The notes below the pieces were generated by a model that ran no database searches, was not told the origin of the DNA, and saw only the letters and a program-made list of their open reading frames with translations. Shown here one piece after another: positions 19,378-29,006 of a stretch of DNA of 43,028 nucleotides. The translations under genes and the position numbers were made by a program. The DNA comes from Psychrobacter nivimaris (GTDB taxonomy: Bacteria; Pseudomonadota; Gammaproteobacteria; Pseudomonadales; Moraxellaceae): positions 1-43,028 of the forward strand of contig NZ_VZIZ01000023.1 of the NCBI RefSeq assembly GCF_009812035.1. The letters run 5' to 3'. Positions within the stretch are counted from its first letter, which is position 1. Each line of letters starts with the position of its first letter.

Positions 19378-19438
19378 CTGGTTAGGCTAAAGCAACTGAG
19401 CAATGATAAGACTAAATTATTACGTCGATAAAATCAGA

Positions 19439-20101
19439 CTACGGTTTTTTCTTACGATTTTTAAAACCGCGCCATAGCCCTTCATGTGCCACTTTTGGCA
19501 TCTTTAGGGTGATGGTGTTGGACAGCATATCTTGTACTGCCAAACCGCGAGGGTTGAATAGGCAGAACACATAGTTGAATACCAAACCAAGAAACGCACT
19601 GGCCAATAAGGCGGCGCGTGATCCGTCAATAAGACTGCCAATAATGCCGAAAATCAGCGGCATCAAACAAGCGGCCAAAATACGTTTAAACGACTGACCC
19701 CACGTTAGCCATTGGCCTGCATCATTAATCGTTTTTAATCGCCACGTCTGCATACCTAATGTCTGACCACCACGGCGCCAAAATATCCCATAGAATGCCA
19801 CGAGTGTCAGTACAAATGACGGCGTCATAATGGCGTTCTGATACCAGAGCGGTAGCGACTGAGCTTGTGAGGATTCAGTACCCGTCTCCATGGTCAACAG
19901 TGTACCCACCACAGTCAATATAGTACCGACCAAAAACAGTAATGCCAAAATCAGCATACCATCATAGAGAATCGCCACGACACGAATCATAGGCTTAGCG
20001 ATGGTTGGCTCTTCGTTAGGATCTTGCTGTACAGGCGCACTAGATTGAGGCTTTGATTTGCGAGTCGTTTTTGACGGACGTTTAGATGGACTTTTTGACA
20101 T
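19439..20101 (-). CDS. RDD family membrane protein
   Basis: The 220-residue protein begins with a basic cytoplasmic tail rich in S, K and P. The RDD domain follows, recognisable from the RVVAILYDG segment near 40-48, GGQTLGMQTWRLKTIND and a conserved RILAACLMPL helix. There are four or five hydrophobic segments. The biochemical role of RDD proteins is mostly unknown; some members have been linked to ion tolerance. The gene is convergent with the CaCA antiporter. Both are membrane proteins, but nothing shows that they act together. Confidence 0.85.
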   Translation of the reverse strand: MSKSPSKRPSKTTRKSKPQSSAPVQQDPNEEPTIAKPMIRVVAILYDGMLILALLFLVGTILTVVGTLLTMETGTESSQAQSLPLWYQNAIMTPSFVLTLVAFYGIFWRRGGQTLGMQTWRLKTINDAGQWLTWGQSFKRILAACLMPLIFGIIGSLIDGSRAALLASAFLGLVFNYVFCLFNPRGLAVQDMLSNTITLKMPKVAHEGLWRGFKNRKKKP

Positions 20102-20170
20102 GGTACAAGCTCATAGCAAGCAGTGAATAGTAACGCTATTGTACCGTAAATGGTGGGGCTATCGTACATT

Positions 20171-20288
20171 ATCCTAGATGACTATTTAACATCGTAGATG
20201 GCCTAAAATCGTAGATGGCCGTCCAATATCATAGATTGCTCTCCAATATCGTAGATTGCTTTCTAATATTATTAGTTGGCTATCCAAT
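20171..20288. repeat. Degenerate tandem repeat, about 20-bp unit, six copies
   Basis: Units start at 20171, 20191, 20208, 20228, 20248 and 20268. Each begins with a version of ATCGTAGATTGC and most end in TCCAAT. One unit is 17 bp and the last is 21 bp. The array sits 70-190 bp upstream of the RDD gene and contains no ORF. A diverged unit may precede it at 20161-20170. Confidence 0.75.
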
Positions 20289-20349
20289 CATGCTACATAC
20301 AAGAGATGGTCGAAGAATAAATAAGTAGAAGGGTGAAAGTTACAGACAT

Positions 20350-20382
20350 AAAAAAACCGCCAATTGTCATAAGACAGGCGAT
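20350..20382 (-). terminator. Terminator of the tRNA-Ser/tRNA-Arg transcript
   Basis: On the minus strand CGCCTGTC, loop TTAT and GACA(ATT)GGCG form a bulged stem followed by GTTTTTTT. It lies 41 bp beyond the tRNA-Arg 3' end. Confidence 0.75.
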
Positions 20383-20423
20383 TATTTTAATATTTTTTAG
20401 CTTAAATTAAGCTATTATGCAAA

Positions 20424-20500
20424 TGGTGCGCCTGGAGAGATTCGAACTCCCGACCCCTTAGTTCGTAGCCAAGTGCTCTATCCAACTGAGCTACAGGCGC
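20424..20500 (-). tRNA. tRNA-Arg (anticodon ACG)
   Basis: A 77-nt gene with acceptor stem GCGCCTG/CAGGCGC, discriminator A and encoded CCA. The anticodon loop CTACGAA gives anticodon ACG, which is read as ICG after A-to-I editing. Confidence 0.96.
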
Positions 20501-20681
20501 GTATTTTGCACTTTATCCACTGCGAAGATAATATCTTTTGCAGTAAATTAGGTTGGTCATTATATAGATAATATCGCTTGTGTCAACATCTTTTTTAATT
20601 AAAACAAATTATTTTTTGAATTAATTATTAAAATGTTTAACGCAGTATATTGCGTTATTACTCTAATAACAACTGAATAAA

Positions 20682-20771
20682 TGGCGGTGAAGGAGGGATT
20701 CGAACCCTCGATACGCTTACACGTATGGTTCCTTAGCAGGGAACTGGTTTCAGCCACTCACCCACTTCACC
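20682..20771 (-). tRNA. tRNA-Ser (anticodon GCT)
   Basis: A 90-nt class II tRNA with a long variable arm (CATACGTGTAAGCGTAT region), acceptor stem GGTGAAG/CTTCACC, discriminator G and encoded CCA. The anticodon loop CTGCTAA gives anticodon GCT. It is transcribed leftward into tRNA-Arg. Confidence 0.95.
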
Positions 20772-20848
20772 TAACGATTCAAGACATTTATAAAAAATCT
20801 ATAAACATAGTATTGATGCTAACAATACGTCTCATGTCGTGGGCGAGT

Positions 20849-20876
20849 ATTATAACAAAGCCAAAACGAATTGCAA
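20849..20876 (-). promoter_or_regulatory. Promoter of the tRNA-Ser/tRNA-Arg unit
   Basis: On the minus strand TTGCAA, a 16-bp spacer and TATAAT are followed by ACTCGCCC, a GC-rich discriminator. The boxes and spacing match the tRNA-Gln promoter at 14373-14400. The tRNA starts about 77 bases after the -10 box. Confidence 0.65.
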
Positions 20877-21035
20877 GCGTTGTCTACAGATTTAATGCGG
20901 CTTTTATCAAAATTATAGATATAAGTACTTATATTGCATTTTTATAAGGAAAATTGCGACATATCATTGCTAAATATAACGACCAAACTGCTTACTAATA
21001 TTAGGTCTACTCACTCTACCGTCTTATACCTCATC

Positions 21036-21101
21036 CATAAGCATAAGCATAAGCATAAGCATAAGCATAAGCATAAGCATAAGCATAAGCATAAGCATAA
21101 G
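21036..21101. repeat. Hexanucleotide microsatellite, (CATAAG) x 11
   Basis: Eleven perfect copies of CATAAG span 66 bp and end 75 bp before the thiD start codon. Read in one frame it would encode alternating His-Lys, but no credible gene contains it. Copy-number change by slippage would alter the spacing of elements upstream of thiD without touching its reading frame. Confidence 0.97.
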
Positions 21102-21155
21102 ACTATGATAGATTTTTTAGTAGTAGGTGGCTATAGTATTTGTCACTTACTTTAA

Positions 21156-21971
<816 letters not shown>

Positions 21972-22010
21972 CATACCTAACAAGCTATAGCTTACCCAAG
22001 TAGCAGACGC

Positions 22011-22048
22011 AAAAAAGGCGCTCTATAAAAATATAGAGCGCCTTTTTT
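22011..22048. terminator. Bidirectional terminator between thiD and yggT
   Basis: AAAAAAGGCGCTCTATA and its complement form a long stem around a tiny AT loop. The A and T tracts make it active for both convergent genes. Confidence 0.92.
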
Positions 22049-22074
22049 ATGACAGTTTTTAAATTTAATTAGAC

Positions 22075-22644
22075 TTAACCCAAGGTTGGCAACACACTCG
22101 CAGCCAAGCCACCGATGAATATCTCCAGCAAATAAAATGCTAAGAAAGCGACCATGGGCGATAAATCGAGCATACCTAAATTCGGCGTGATACGACGAAA
22201 CGGGGCTAAAATAGGCTCAGCCAAATTAATGATAATGCCAATAATCGGATGCTCAGATCTGGTGAACACCACAATCCAGCTAACGATGATAGAACCAATC
22301 ACTAGATAGCGACACATGCGTAAAAAGTCTAATAATAAGCTAGTCGTACCCGTAAAGAATAGCGGTACAGGGGCAATACCTTTATGCGTTAATGCGGCCT
22401 TTCCAGAGATATCGATTAGACGAATCAAAAACATCAACACGATAGCGGCAATGCTAATACGACCCTGTGCGACAGTCGGGAAAATGCGCCCAAATACATC
22501 GACGATATGCGTTGCTTTATAAGCAGGTGCAATCATCGGATTGCTCGCATCCATTCCTGCAAACTGCAACATAAAACGAATAAACACCAGCATCATAGCG
22601 AATGTGGTGACCAAATCAAAAATTTGAAATAACATGTTGTTCAT
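22075..22644 (-). CDS. YggT family membrane protein
   Basis: The 189-residue inner-membrane protein has two YggT units, each a hydrophobic hairpin followed by a PF/PI-type amphipathic segment (ASNPMIAPAYKATHIVDVFGR and NLAEPILAPFRRITPNLGMLD). YggT proteins are linked to osmotic and cation tolerance in E. coli, and the gene very often sits next to proC, as it does here 120 bp downstream of it. The molecular role is unknown. Confidence 0.88.
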   Translation of the reverse strand: MNNMLFQIFDLVTTFAMMLVFIRFMLQFAGMDASNPMIAPAYKATHIVDVFGRIFPTVAQGRISIAAIVLMFLIRLIDISGKAALTHKGIAPVPLFFTGTTSLLLDFLRMCRYLVIGSIIVSWIVVFTRSEHPIIGIIINLAEPILAPFRRITPNLGMLDLSPMVAFLAFYLLEIFIGGLAASVLPTLG

Positions 22645-22763
22645 GAAGTGCTACTCAATGTGACATTATTAACAGATTCTAGGATGACAAATGTCATTAT
22701 CAGATGCTGATGATTACATAAGGTGTGTCGTCAGTGGTGACTCACAACACACCTTGTCAGTGT

Positions 22764-23597
22764 TTACTTGCTCATTTCTTCACTTAACGCTTGGCTACGA
22801 TCATAGCAAGCTTGCATGGCCTCGCCGATTTGACGACCAATCTCATTGGCTTGCATTGACTCAACCGCTGCTTGAGTAGTACCGTTCGGTGAAGTGACTT
22901 TACGGCGTAACTCAGCTGGTGCATCATCACTATTCATCGCCATTTTTGCAGCACCTAACATGGTCTGCATAGCAAGCGCTGAGGCTTGTTCTTTATCTAG
23001 TCCTAATGCAACTGCCCCATCGACCATCGATTCAATGAAGTAAAACATATACGCTGGCGCTGAACCTGATACGGCTGTAACGGCATGCATATGCTCTTCG
23101 TCATCGACCCACATGACCAAACCTGATGCTTCCATAACGGCTGTTGCTAGCTGCTTCTGTTCCGCTGAGATATTGTCTGTACCGTAGAGGCCAGTCGCGC
23201 CCATCTGAATCATAGAAGGCGTGTTTGGCATTGCACGGACGATATTGCTATAGCCGCCCAACATGTTTGATAAAAGATCAGTCGACAAGCCTGCCGCCAC
23301 TGAAATGACCAGTTGAGTGTCTAGTACGTCAGCAAAAGCACTTACCACTACTTTCATCATTTGTGGTTTGACTGCTAGCACCACGATATCTGCACCGATC
23401 ACAGCAGACTTTGGATCAGCCATTGGATCAACAGTATTTAGTCCTTTGGCGGCTAATTGCTCACGTGCATCGCTGCTAGGATCGGCGACCGTGATGAGAT
23501 TTGGTTTGATGCCGCAACCCACAAGCCCGCTAATGAGCGCTTGTGCCATGTTTCCGCCACCAATAAAACTGATTTTTTTATTATCTAATACCGACAT
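22764..23597 (-). CDS. proC: Pyrroline-5-carboxylate reductase
   Basis: The enzyme carries out the last step of proline synthesis, NAD(P)H reduction of pyrroline-5-carboxylate. The 277 residues begin with the Rossmann motif ISFIGGGNMAQALI. The family's C-terminal signature appears as VTAVSGSAPAYMFYFIESM and LRRKVTSPNGTTQAAVES. A strong ribosome binding site (AGGAGACAAGT) precedes ATG 23597. It leads into yggT; a perfect 9-bp inverted repeat (22720-22728 with 22747-22755) lies between them but has no T tract. Confidence 0.96.
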   Translation of the reverse strand: MSVLDNKKISFIGGGNMAQALISGLVGCGIKPNLITVADPSSDAREQLAAKGLNTVDPMADPKSAVIGADIVVLAVKPQMMKVVVSAFADVLDTQLVISVAAGLSTDLLSNMLGGYSNIVRAMPNTPSMIQMGATGLYGTDNISAEQKQLATAVMEASGLVMWVDDEEHMHAVTAVSGSAPAYMFYFIESMVDGAVALGLDKEQASALAMQTMLGAAKMAMNSDDAPAELRRKVTSPNGTTQAAVESMQANEIGRQIGEAMQACYDRSQALSEEMSK

Positions 23598-23775
23598 ACT
23601 TGTCTCCTAGTCACAAAATTCAAAAGGTATTCAACTTAACATACTGATATGTAAAACGACACTCAGTTTATCATACTGCCACTATCGCCGTTTGATAAAT
23701 TCAAAATGTCGCGCCTGACATCAACCTGATAAAAATCAACGAGTCAGCCAACAGATATTAAACTTTTAACGCTTT

Positions 23776-25335
23776 CTATTTTAGACTAAGCTCACTTTTG
23801 ATGTACTCAGCTAATTGATTGCTTTTGGCATCGCTATCTGTCTGCTCAGAACTCAAAAGCCAACTCTCAAATGGTGATGCTAGTAATAGAGGAATATCAG
23901 TTTCTATTTCGCTTCCATCTTCAGATTTTTTTATAAGGGTGATGCTGACTACCATTAAGCTTTCTCGTAGCCATAATGGAATCCCAAGCGTTTGATACAG
24001 TTTTTTTCCTGCTTGTGGCCGCGCAGCCATCTCGGTCTTTAACCGTTGCTTACGGTCTAACGGTGCTACTTTTAACACTATCTGTTGTGCTACACCGTCC
24101 ACACTATTTTCTAACAATCGTACCAGCGCATATGGCTTTACTTGTAACTGCCAAGTATAACTATCACTACTACGTACGATGAATGATGTTAAATTATTAG
24201 CTGAATGACTAGATGAGTTACTAGATAAAGTCAGTACCTGCTCGGTCAGCGGTACGTTTAGCCAAGACAGCCAATCGCTGCTCATACGATAGAGCTGTTG
24301 ACGATAGCGCCGAATGGTATAAGATGCCTTACGACCTTGCCAAAACAGTTCTGTTTGATGATCTTGGTTATCACGTTGGCTTAGAGTTAACACATCATCG
24401 ACGAGTTGCTTAGCAGGTGGTAACGGCTCATCTTGACCGAGCCAATAGTGCAATAATTGACGTTGACGATACATGGGTAGCTTTTGCAACGTATCGATAT
24501 TTAGCACGCGCTGTGCAGGTAAAAGTTGCAGGTCTGTATTTTCTGTCTGCTGCATATCCTGCATAGCTTGAGCATTGACTGTTTCCTGTGCATCACTTAA
24601 CAGCTGCGCACTACGAGCAATATTATCGATGACATTGTGATTGTATGTAGCCAGTATTGGCATGATGTCGCGGCGTAGCCCACTACGTACGTTATCGCCG
24701 CTGTCATTCGTAGGATCATCTATATAAGGCAACTCTAAGCGCTTGGCGTAGGCGCTAATATTGGCTCGTCGTATCGTGAGCCAAGGTCGCCACAGGATAT
24801 TGCACTGTACGCCCTGCGTTTGCACTCGCCATGGCTGCATACCAGAGAGACCATTGACTCCAGCACCTTGGATTAGTCGCATCAACACCGTTTCAGCTTG
24901 GTCATCAGCGTGATGTGCTAATAGTAATACATCGTCCTGATTGATATGAGCACGCATAATATTATAACGCGCTTGCCGTGCCGCCTGCTCATCATGTCCA
25001 TTAACTTGTGCCTGTAAAATGCAACAAGGTATCTGCTGCGCTTGCGCCCAATTGGCAACATGCTTAGCCCAGTACTGACTATCCGATTGCAACCCATGAT
25101 CGACATGTAACAGCTGCGGCAAACATGGCAATTTACCTTGTTGATAGAGCTGCACACACAGCGCCGCAAGTGCCAATGAATCACGTCCACCACTACATGC
25201 CAGCCAAAGACGACGACCATGCAACTGATCACTATACTCAGACATACTGCTCAATAGTGCGGTTGCTAGTGTCTCATCAACTGGCAAATCAGCGATTGAT
25301 TTAATAGGATGTGAGATGATTGCGCTGCTGGTCAT
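23776..25335 (-). CDS. tilS: tRNA(Ile)-lysidine synthase
   Basis: The enzyme attaches lysine to C34 of tRNA-Ile(CAU) so that it reads AUA codons. The N-terminal PP-loop ACSGGRDSLAL (about 46-56) binds ATP. The family motifs HHADDQAETVLMRLIQG and IDDPTNDSGDNVRSGLRRDIMP follow. The C-terminal TilS substrate-binding domain includes the KKLYQTLGIPLWLRE segment. At 519 residues it is longer than the E. coli enzyme (432), with extra length in the middle region. It lies downstream of accA, as in many gammaproteobacteria, but a terminator-like hairpin separates them. Confidence 0.94.
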   Translation of the reverse strand: MTSSAIISHPIKSIADLPVDETLATALLSSMSEYSDQLHGRRLWLACSGGRDSLALAALCVQLYQQGKLPCLPQLLHVDHGLQSDSQYWAKHVANWAQAQQIPCCILQAQVNGHDEQAARQARYNIMRAHINQDDVLLLAHHADDQAETVLMRLIQGAGVNGLSGMQPWRVQTQGVQCNILWRPWLTIRRANISAYAKRLELPYIDDPTNDSGDNVRSGLRRDIMPILATYNHNVIDNIARSAQLLSDAQETVNAQAMQDMQQTENTDLQLLPAQRVLNIDTLQKLPMYRQRQLLHYWLGQDEPLPPAKQLVDDVLTLSQRDNQDHQTELFWQGRKASYTIRRYRQQLYRMSSDWLSWLNVPLTEQVLTLSSNSSSHSANNLTSFIVRSSDSYTWQLQVKPYALVRLLENSVDGVAQQIVLKVAPLDRKQRLKTEMAARPQAGKKLYQTLGIPLWLRESLMVVSITLIKKSEDGSEIETDIPLLLASPFESWLLSSEQTDSDAKSNQLAEYIKSELSLK

Positions 25336-25383
25336 AGTCAGCCTTATTTTTCGTTATTTTAGATGCTTCATATAATAACAGCC

Positions 25384-25417
25384 ATAAAAAAACGCACCAT
25401 TAAATGACACGTTTTTA
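25384..25417 (-). terminator. Weak terminator after accA
   Basis: On the minus strand AACG...CGTT closes a hairpin with several G-T pairs, followed by TTTTTTTAT. The T run is good and the stem is modest. Confidence 0.5.
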
Positions 25418-25501
25418 TTTTAGCATTAAGACTCAGACTCTAATATGAAAAGCCTATTATTAATAATAGCGACTTAACAATAAAGGCATTATAACAACCA
25501 A

Positions 25502-26305
25502 TTAAGCAGGCAGCATCACTTCTGAATTGAAAGACTTTAGCTTTTCATAACGTAGCTCACAACGCTCTTGAGGATCTAAATTTTTGATTTCATCAAGCTG
25601 CTCATTAATCAGTGCTTTTAAGGCGTTCATCACAGGTTGTGGCTGCACATGTGCGCCCTCGCCTTCTTCAATGACAGCGTCAATCAAACCCATTTGATAA
25701 AGGTTAATGGCGTTCAATTTTAGCGCTTCACTAGCGTCTTGCGCTTTTTCAGCAGTCTTCCATAGGATAGAAGCACAGCCTTCTGGCGAGATCACTGAGT
25801 AAATACTGTTTTGTAGCATATTTACTTTATCACCAACACCAATTGCCAATGCGCCGCCTGAACCGCCTTCACCAATGATAGTCACAATTACAGGCACTTT
25901 AAGGCTAGAAAATACAGCAATGCTTTCTGCAATCGCTTGCGCTTGTCCGCGCTCTTCTGCACCAATACCAGGATAAGCACCTTGGGTATCTACAAAGGTC
26001 ATCACAGGAATATTGAAACGCTCAGCCATTTTGACCAAACGAATCACTTTGCGATAGCCTTCAGGGTTGGCCATACCAAAGTTATGAGCAATACGCTCAC
26101 GGGTGCTACGACCACGATGCTGACCGATTACCATCACAGGCTGACCGTCAAAACGCGCAAGACCACCAAGTATGGCTTTGTCATCGGCAAAAGCACGGTC
26201 GCCATGCAACTCATCAAATTCGGTAAACAGCTGATTAACATAGTCCATAAATAATGGACGCTTGGCGTGTCGTGCAAGCTGCACACTATCCCAGACAGTG
26301 CTCAT
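25502..26305 (-). CDS. accA: Acetyl-CoA carboxylase carboxyltransferase subunit alpha
   Basis: With AccD this subunit transfers the carboxyl group from biotin to acetyl-CoA, giving malonyl-CoA for fatty-acid synthesis. The crotonase-like domain is complete: [47 protein letters not shown] and [14 protein letters not shown]. At 267 residues it is about 50 shorter than the E. coli protein (319). It lacks the N-terminal helical arm and begins directly at the segment corresponding to AWQIAQLARHPQRP. No upstream in-frame coding is visible, so this appears native; short AccA proteins occur in Moraxellaceae. Confidence 0.95.
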   Translation of the reverse strand: MSTVWDSVQLARHAKRPLFMDYVNQLFTEFDELHGDRAFADDKAILGGLARFDGQPVMVIGQHRGRSTRERIAHNFGMANPEGYRKVIRLVKMAERFNIPVMTFVDTQGAYPGIGAEERGQAQAIAESIAVFSSLKVPVIVTIIGEGGSGGALAIGVGDKVNMLQNSIYSVISPEGCASILWKTAEKAQDASEALKLNAINLYQMGLIDAVIEEGEGAHVQPQPVMNALKALINEQLDEIKNLDPQERCELRYEKLKSFNSEVMLPA

Positions 26306-26482
26306 AGACGCTTCCCTTTAATAATTATACTTAATGTATTTATGTTTAAGAATAATATCGTTATCCGTGTTCAGATAATGAAAGTACAGTTGTAAACTCA
26401 ATAGGAGCTATAGTAGCACATCTTAAATAGCATGACATTATCGACAACGCCGCTTTTGTTACGTTAATCTTTAACTCAATAC

Positions 26483-28063
26483 TTACAATGGTAACTGCTC
26501 AACCTCTGGAGTCTCGGCCTCTTGGGCTTCAATCACACTAAGCTGTACGCCCCACTTAGCAAACTGGTCAATCTCAGTACGCAAATCTGCGAGCAAGAAA
26601 GCATAATGTTCACTGCTATCCGCCAAGGTAATTTGCCAACTGTTTTCAGCGATTACCCTTAGTTCTAGCTCTGGTAGCGCATAATCACTGCGGCTATGAT
26701 GCGCCAGTACGGCGAGGCGCAACAGTAAGCAAAGGTAAACCAGCTGATCACCACCAATCTGACAAGTCTGCTCTAACATATCGGCTTTGAGCTTGCGGCG
26801 ATGGTTAAGCATCAGCTGCGCCATGCGTTTTTGATCGACCTGCGAAAACCCTGGAATATCAGAGTATTCAACCAAATAAGCACTGTGTCTATGATAGCTG
26901 CTATGACTAATCGCCAGACCTATTTCGTGCAAAAATGCCGCCCGTCTGAGCAAGTCACCGTCATCATTACTGAGGGTAAGTTTATCTTTTACTTGCTCAA
27001 ACAAATTGCGACTGGTTTTGACCACTTGTTTGGCTTGTTTTTTGTCGCCTGAATACCGCTTAATCAGTGCCAATACACTACGGTCACGTACATCTTCGCT
27101 AGCAAAGCGTCCGAGCATGTCATACATGACGCCTTCACGTAACGCGCCATCCGAGTAAGCAATGGTATCAATACCCAATACTTTCATCACAGCACACAGC
27201 ACGGCGACACCTGCTGGGAAGATCGCTTTGCGGTGCTCTTTCACCCCTTCTAAATCGATATCGTTAACGTTGCCAATTTTCAGCAGTAATCGCTCAAGCT
27301 TTTTGACGCCTGCATAAGTGATGCGTTCTTGTTCATCTGCCCAACCTTTTGACACAAGGACGTTGCGTACCGCTTTAATCGTCCCACTTGAGCCAACCAC
27401 ACTACTCCAGCCGGTTTTTTGATAGCGACCATTAATCGCTAAGACTTCTTTACGTGCACCTGAAATCGCACTATTAAAAGCTTCTTTAGTAATCAGGCCG
27501 TCAGCGAAGAATTTTTGGGTAAAAGAAACACAGCCCATTTGTAAGCTTTCAGTCAGTAATGGATCGAAATTTTGACCAATAATAAACTCTGTCGAACCGC
27601 CGCCAATATCCATAACCAAGCGTTTATCACTACTCTCGTTGGTATGCGAGACGCCCAAATAAATTAATCGCGCCTCTTCGCGGCCCGCGATAATCTCAAT
27701 AGGTTTTGGCAGGATTTTATTAGCACGGGAAATAAAGTCGTTGGCGTTTTTGGCTTGACGCAACGCATTGGTCGCCACCACACGTATACGCTCTGGCGGT
27801 ACTGAATCCAAGCGCGCCACAAAGCGGCTTAAACAATCAAGACCGCGCTGTTCAGCAGCTGCGCTTAGAATATTATTTTCGTCCAGACCAGCGGCGAGCT
27901 GTACCTTTTCAGACATCGAGACTACTTTTCGCACTTCCCCATGGTCAAGACGAGCAATAGCTAAATGGAAACTGTTGGAACCAATATCGATGGCTGCCAT
28001 CATTTCATCATCGCCAATTGGCGGATTCGTAAGGTAGTCAATAGGCATAGGACAAGTCGTCAC
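26483..28063 (-). CDS. ppx: Exopolyphosphatase, Ppx/GppA family
   Basis: The 526-residue protein degrades inorganic polyphosphate or pppGpp. It has the actin-like ATPase fold with AAIDIGSNSFHLAIA near 22-37 and VMDIGGGSTEFIIG, whose acidic residue is catalytic in the family. It also has the C-terminal HD-like domain (LHEIGLAISHSSYHRHSAYL). GTG 28063 is the longest start; ATG 28048 is also possible and neither has a strong ribosome binding site. Ppx and GppA cannot be separated with certainty, but the length fits Ppx. No ppk gene is next to it. Confidence 0.9.
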   Translation of the reverse strand: MTTCPMPIDYLTNPPIGDDEMMAAIDIGSNSFHLAIARLDHGEVRKVVSMSEKVQLAAGLDENNILSAAAEQRGLDCLSRFVARLDSVPPERIRVVATNALRQAKNANDFISRANKILPKPIEIIAGREEARLIYLGVSHTNESSDKRLVMDIGGGSTEFIIGQNFDPLLTESLQMGCVSFTQKFFADGLITKEAFNSAISGARKEVLAINGRYQKTGWSSVVGSSGTIKAVRNVLVSKGWADEQERITYAGVKKLERLLLKIGNVNDIDLEGVKEHRKAIFPAGVAVLCAVMKVLGIDTIAYSDGALREGVMYDMLGRFASEDVRDRSVLALIKRYSGDKKQAKQVVKTSRNLFEQVKDKLTLSNDDGDLLRRAAFLHEIGLAISHSSYHRHSAYLVEYSDIPGFSQVDQKRMAQLMLNHRRKLKADMLEQTCQIGGDQLVYLCLLLRLAVLAHHSRSDYALPELELRVIAENSWQITLADSSEHYAFLLADLRTEIDQFAKWGVQLSVIEAQEAETPEVEQLPL

Positions 28064-28439
28064 CGTGTTAGAGAGAGTGGATAGTTTACCAAAATCACGT
28101 GCTATATAGTTATAAAATCACATGTATAGAAAAAAGTAGTAACCACAAAAATCAGGGCAATTTTGTCATTAAAGCATTTATGCCAAACACTCGCAAGCAA
28201 TGCAAAGTTGTAGCAGGGATATCGACGACCACCTTATAAACTGACAGGTATCGGCTCAGCATCTAGCGCTTGTGTTACGCATATCGGTTTGCTACATTGA
28301 AAGCTATCAATATCATGATAAAAAACCGTTATTTACAGAATTTTTATCCGTACAATTTACTTCAAAAGCCACCAACTAATCGGTTAAAAACCATCTGCAA
28401 TTAATAGTTATCAACCTCACCAGCAAGGAAGCTAGTCAC
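28064..28439. other. Divergent intergenic region between ppx and the Mpo1-like gene
   Basis: The 376 bp of AT-rich DNA must carry both promoters. AAGGAAG at 28425-28431 is the likely ribosome binding site for the rightward gene. I see no hairpin, repeat or small ORF worth reporting. Confidence 0.45.
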
Positions 28440-28844
28440 ATGAATCAGACCATCACAAAAGACGCGACCCAAAATACTGAGACCCCTATCAGTAACTCTA
28501 AAAAAGACATGGTAAAAACTGAAAATTCGCCCAAACAGGCATTTTATGATTTTTACTTAGATGAGCATCAAAACATAGCTTGTCGCCGCCTACATTTTGC
28601 AGGTAGTAGCTTTGGCTTATTAGGACTGGCAAAGTCTGTCAAAACTGGCTCAGCCAAACCTTTGGTAAAGGGCATCGCTGCTGGATATGCCTGTGCATGG
28701 GTTGGACACTTTTTCTTTGAAAAGAACAAACCTGCCTCGTTTAAATTTCCACTAAAAAGTTTTGCTAGTGATTTTCGTATGTATAACGATGTCCTGCGTG
28801 GCAATTTGAGCTTGAGAGATCGCAAGTTTGATAAAGCACGATAA
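28440..28844 (+). CDS. Mpo1-like protein (DUF962 family)
   Basis: The 134-residue protein has a polar N-terminal tail of about 30 residues and then the DUF962 core. The core has the YLDEHQNIACRRLHFAG motif, a short hydrophobic hairpin, AWVGHFFFEKN, and a C-terminal FPLKSFASDFRMYNDVLRG segment. The spaced histidines correspond to the iron ligands of yeast Mpo1, a dioxygenase that removes one carbon from 2-hydroxy fatty acids. By homology this protein may act in alpha-oxidation of hydroxy fatty acids at the inner membrane. That activity is established for the yeast protein; for bacterial members it is inference. Confidence 0.82.
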   Translation: MNQTITKDATQNTETPISNSKKDMVKTENSPKQAFYDFYLDEHQNIACRRLHFAGSSFGLLGLAKSVKTGSAKPLVKGIAAGYACAWVGHFFFEKNKPASFKFPLKSFASDFRMYNDVLRGNLSLRDRKFDKAR

Positions 28845-28922
28845 AGTGTAGTCGCCATATAAATTAAACGACACACTTTATATTCTTCCCAATACGATTA
28901 TAAATAAGATATCGATAAACAA

Positions 28923-28966
28923 AAAAAACCAGCAGAGATCACAGGACGATCTTGCTGGTTTTTTAA
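28923..28966. terminator. Bidirectional terminator between the Mpo1-like gene and hemL
   Basis: AAAAAACCAGCA and TGCTGGTTTTTT pair over 12 bp around a larger loop that can form an inner GATC stem. It lies between two convergent genes. Confidence 0.88.
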
Positions 28967-29006
28967 GCTTTAACTTTTTAGTTAGATAATAACTTACATG
29001 GCTAAA

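Noticed and set aside
20171..20288. CRISPR array made of the 20-bp units
   Set aside because: The units are directly adjacent and diverged, with no unique spacers.
21036..21101. CRISPR array
   Set aside because: The repeats are contiguous hexamers with no spacers. No cas gene is present.
20934..21155. Open frame encoding a His-Lys repeat protein across the CATAAG array
   Set aside because: It has no ribosome binding site, the rest of the frame is not protein-like, and the repeat alone keeps it open.
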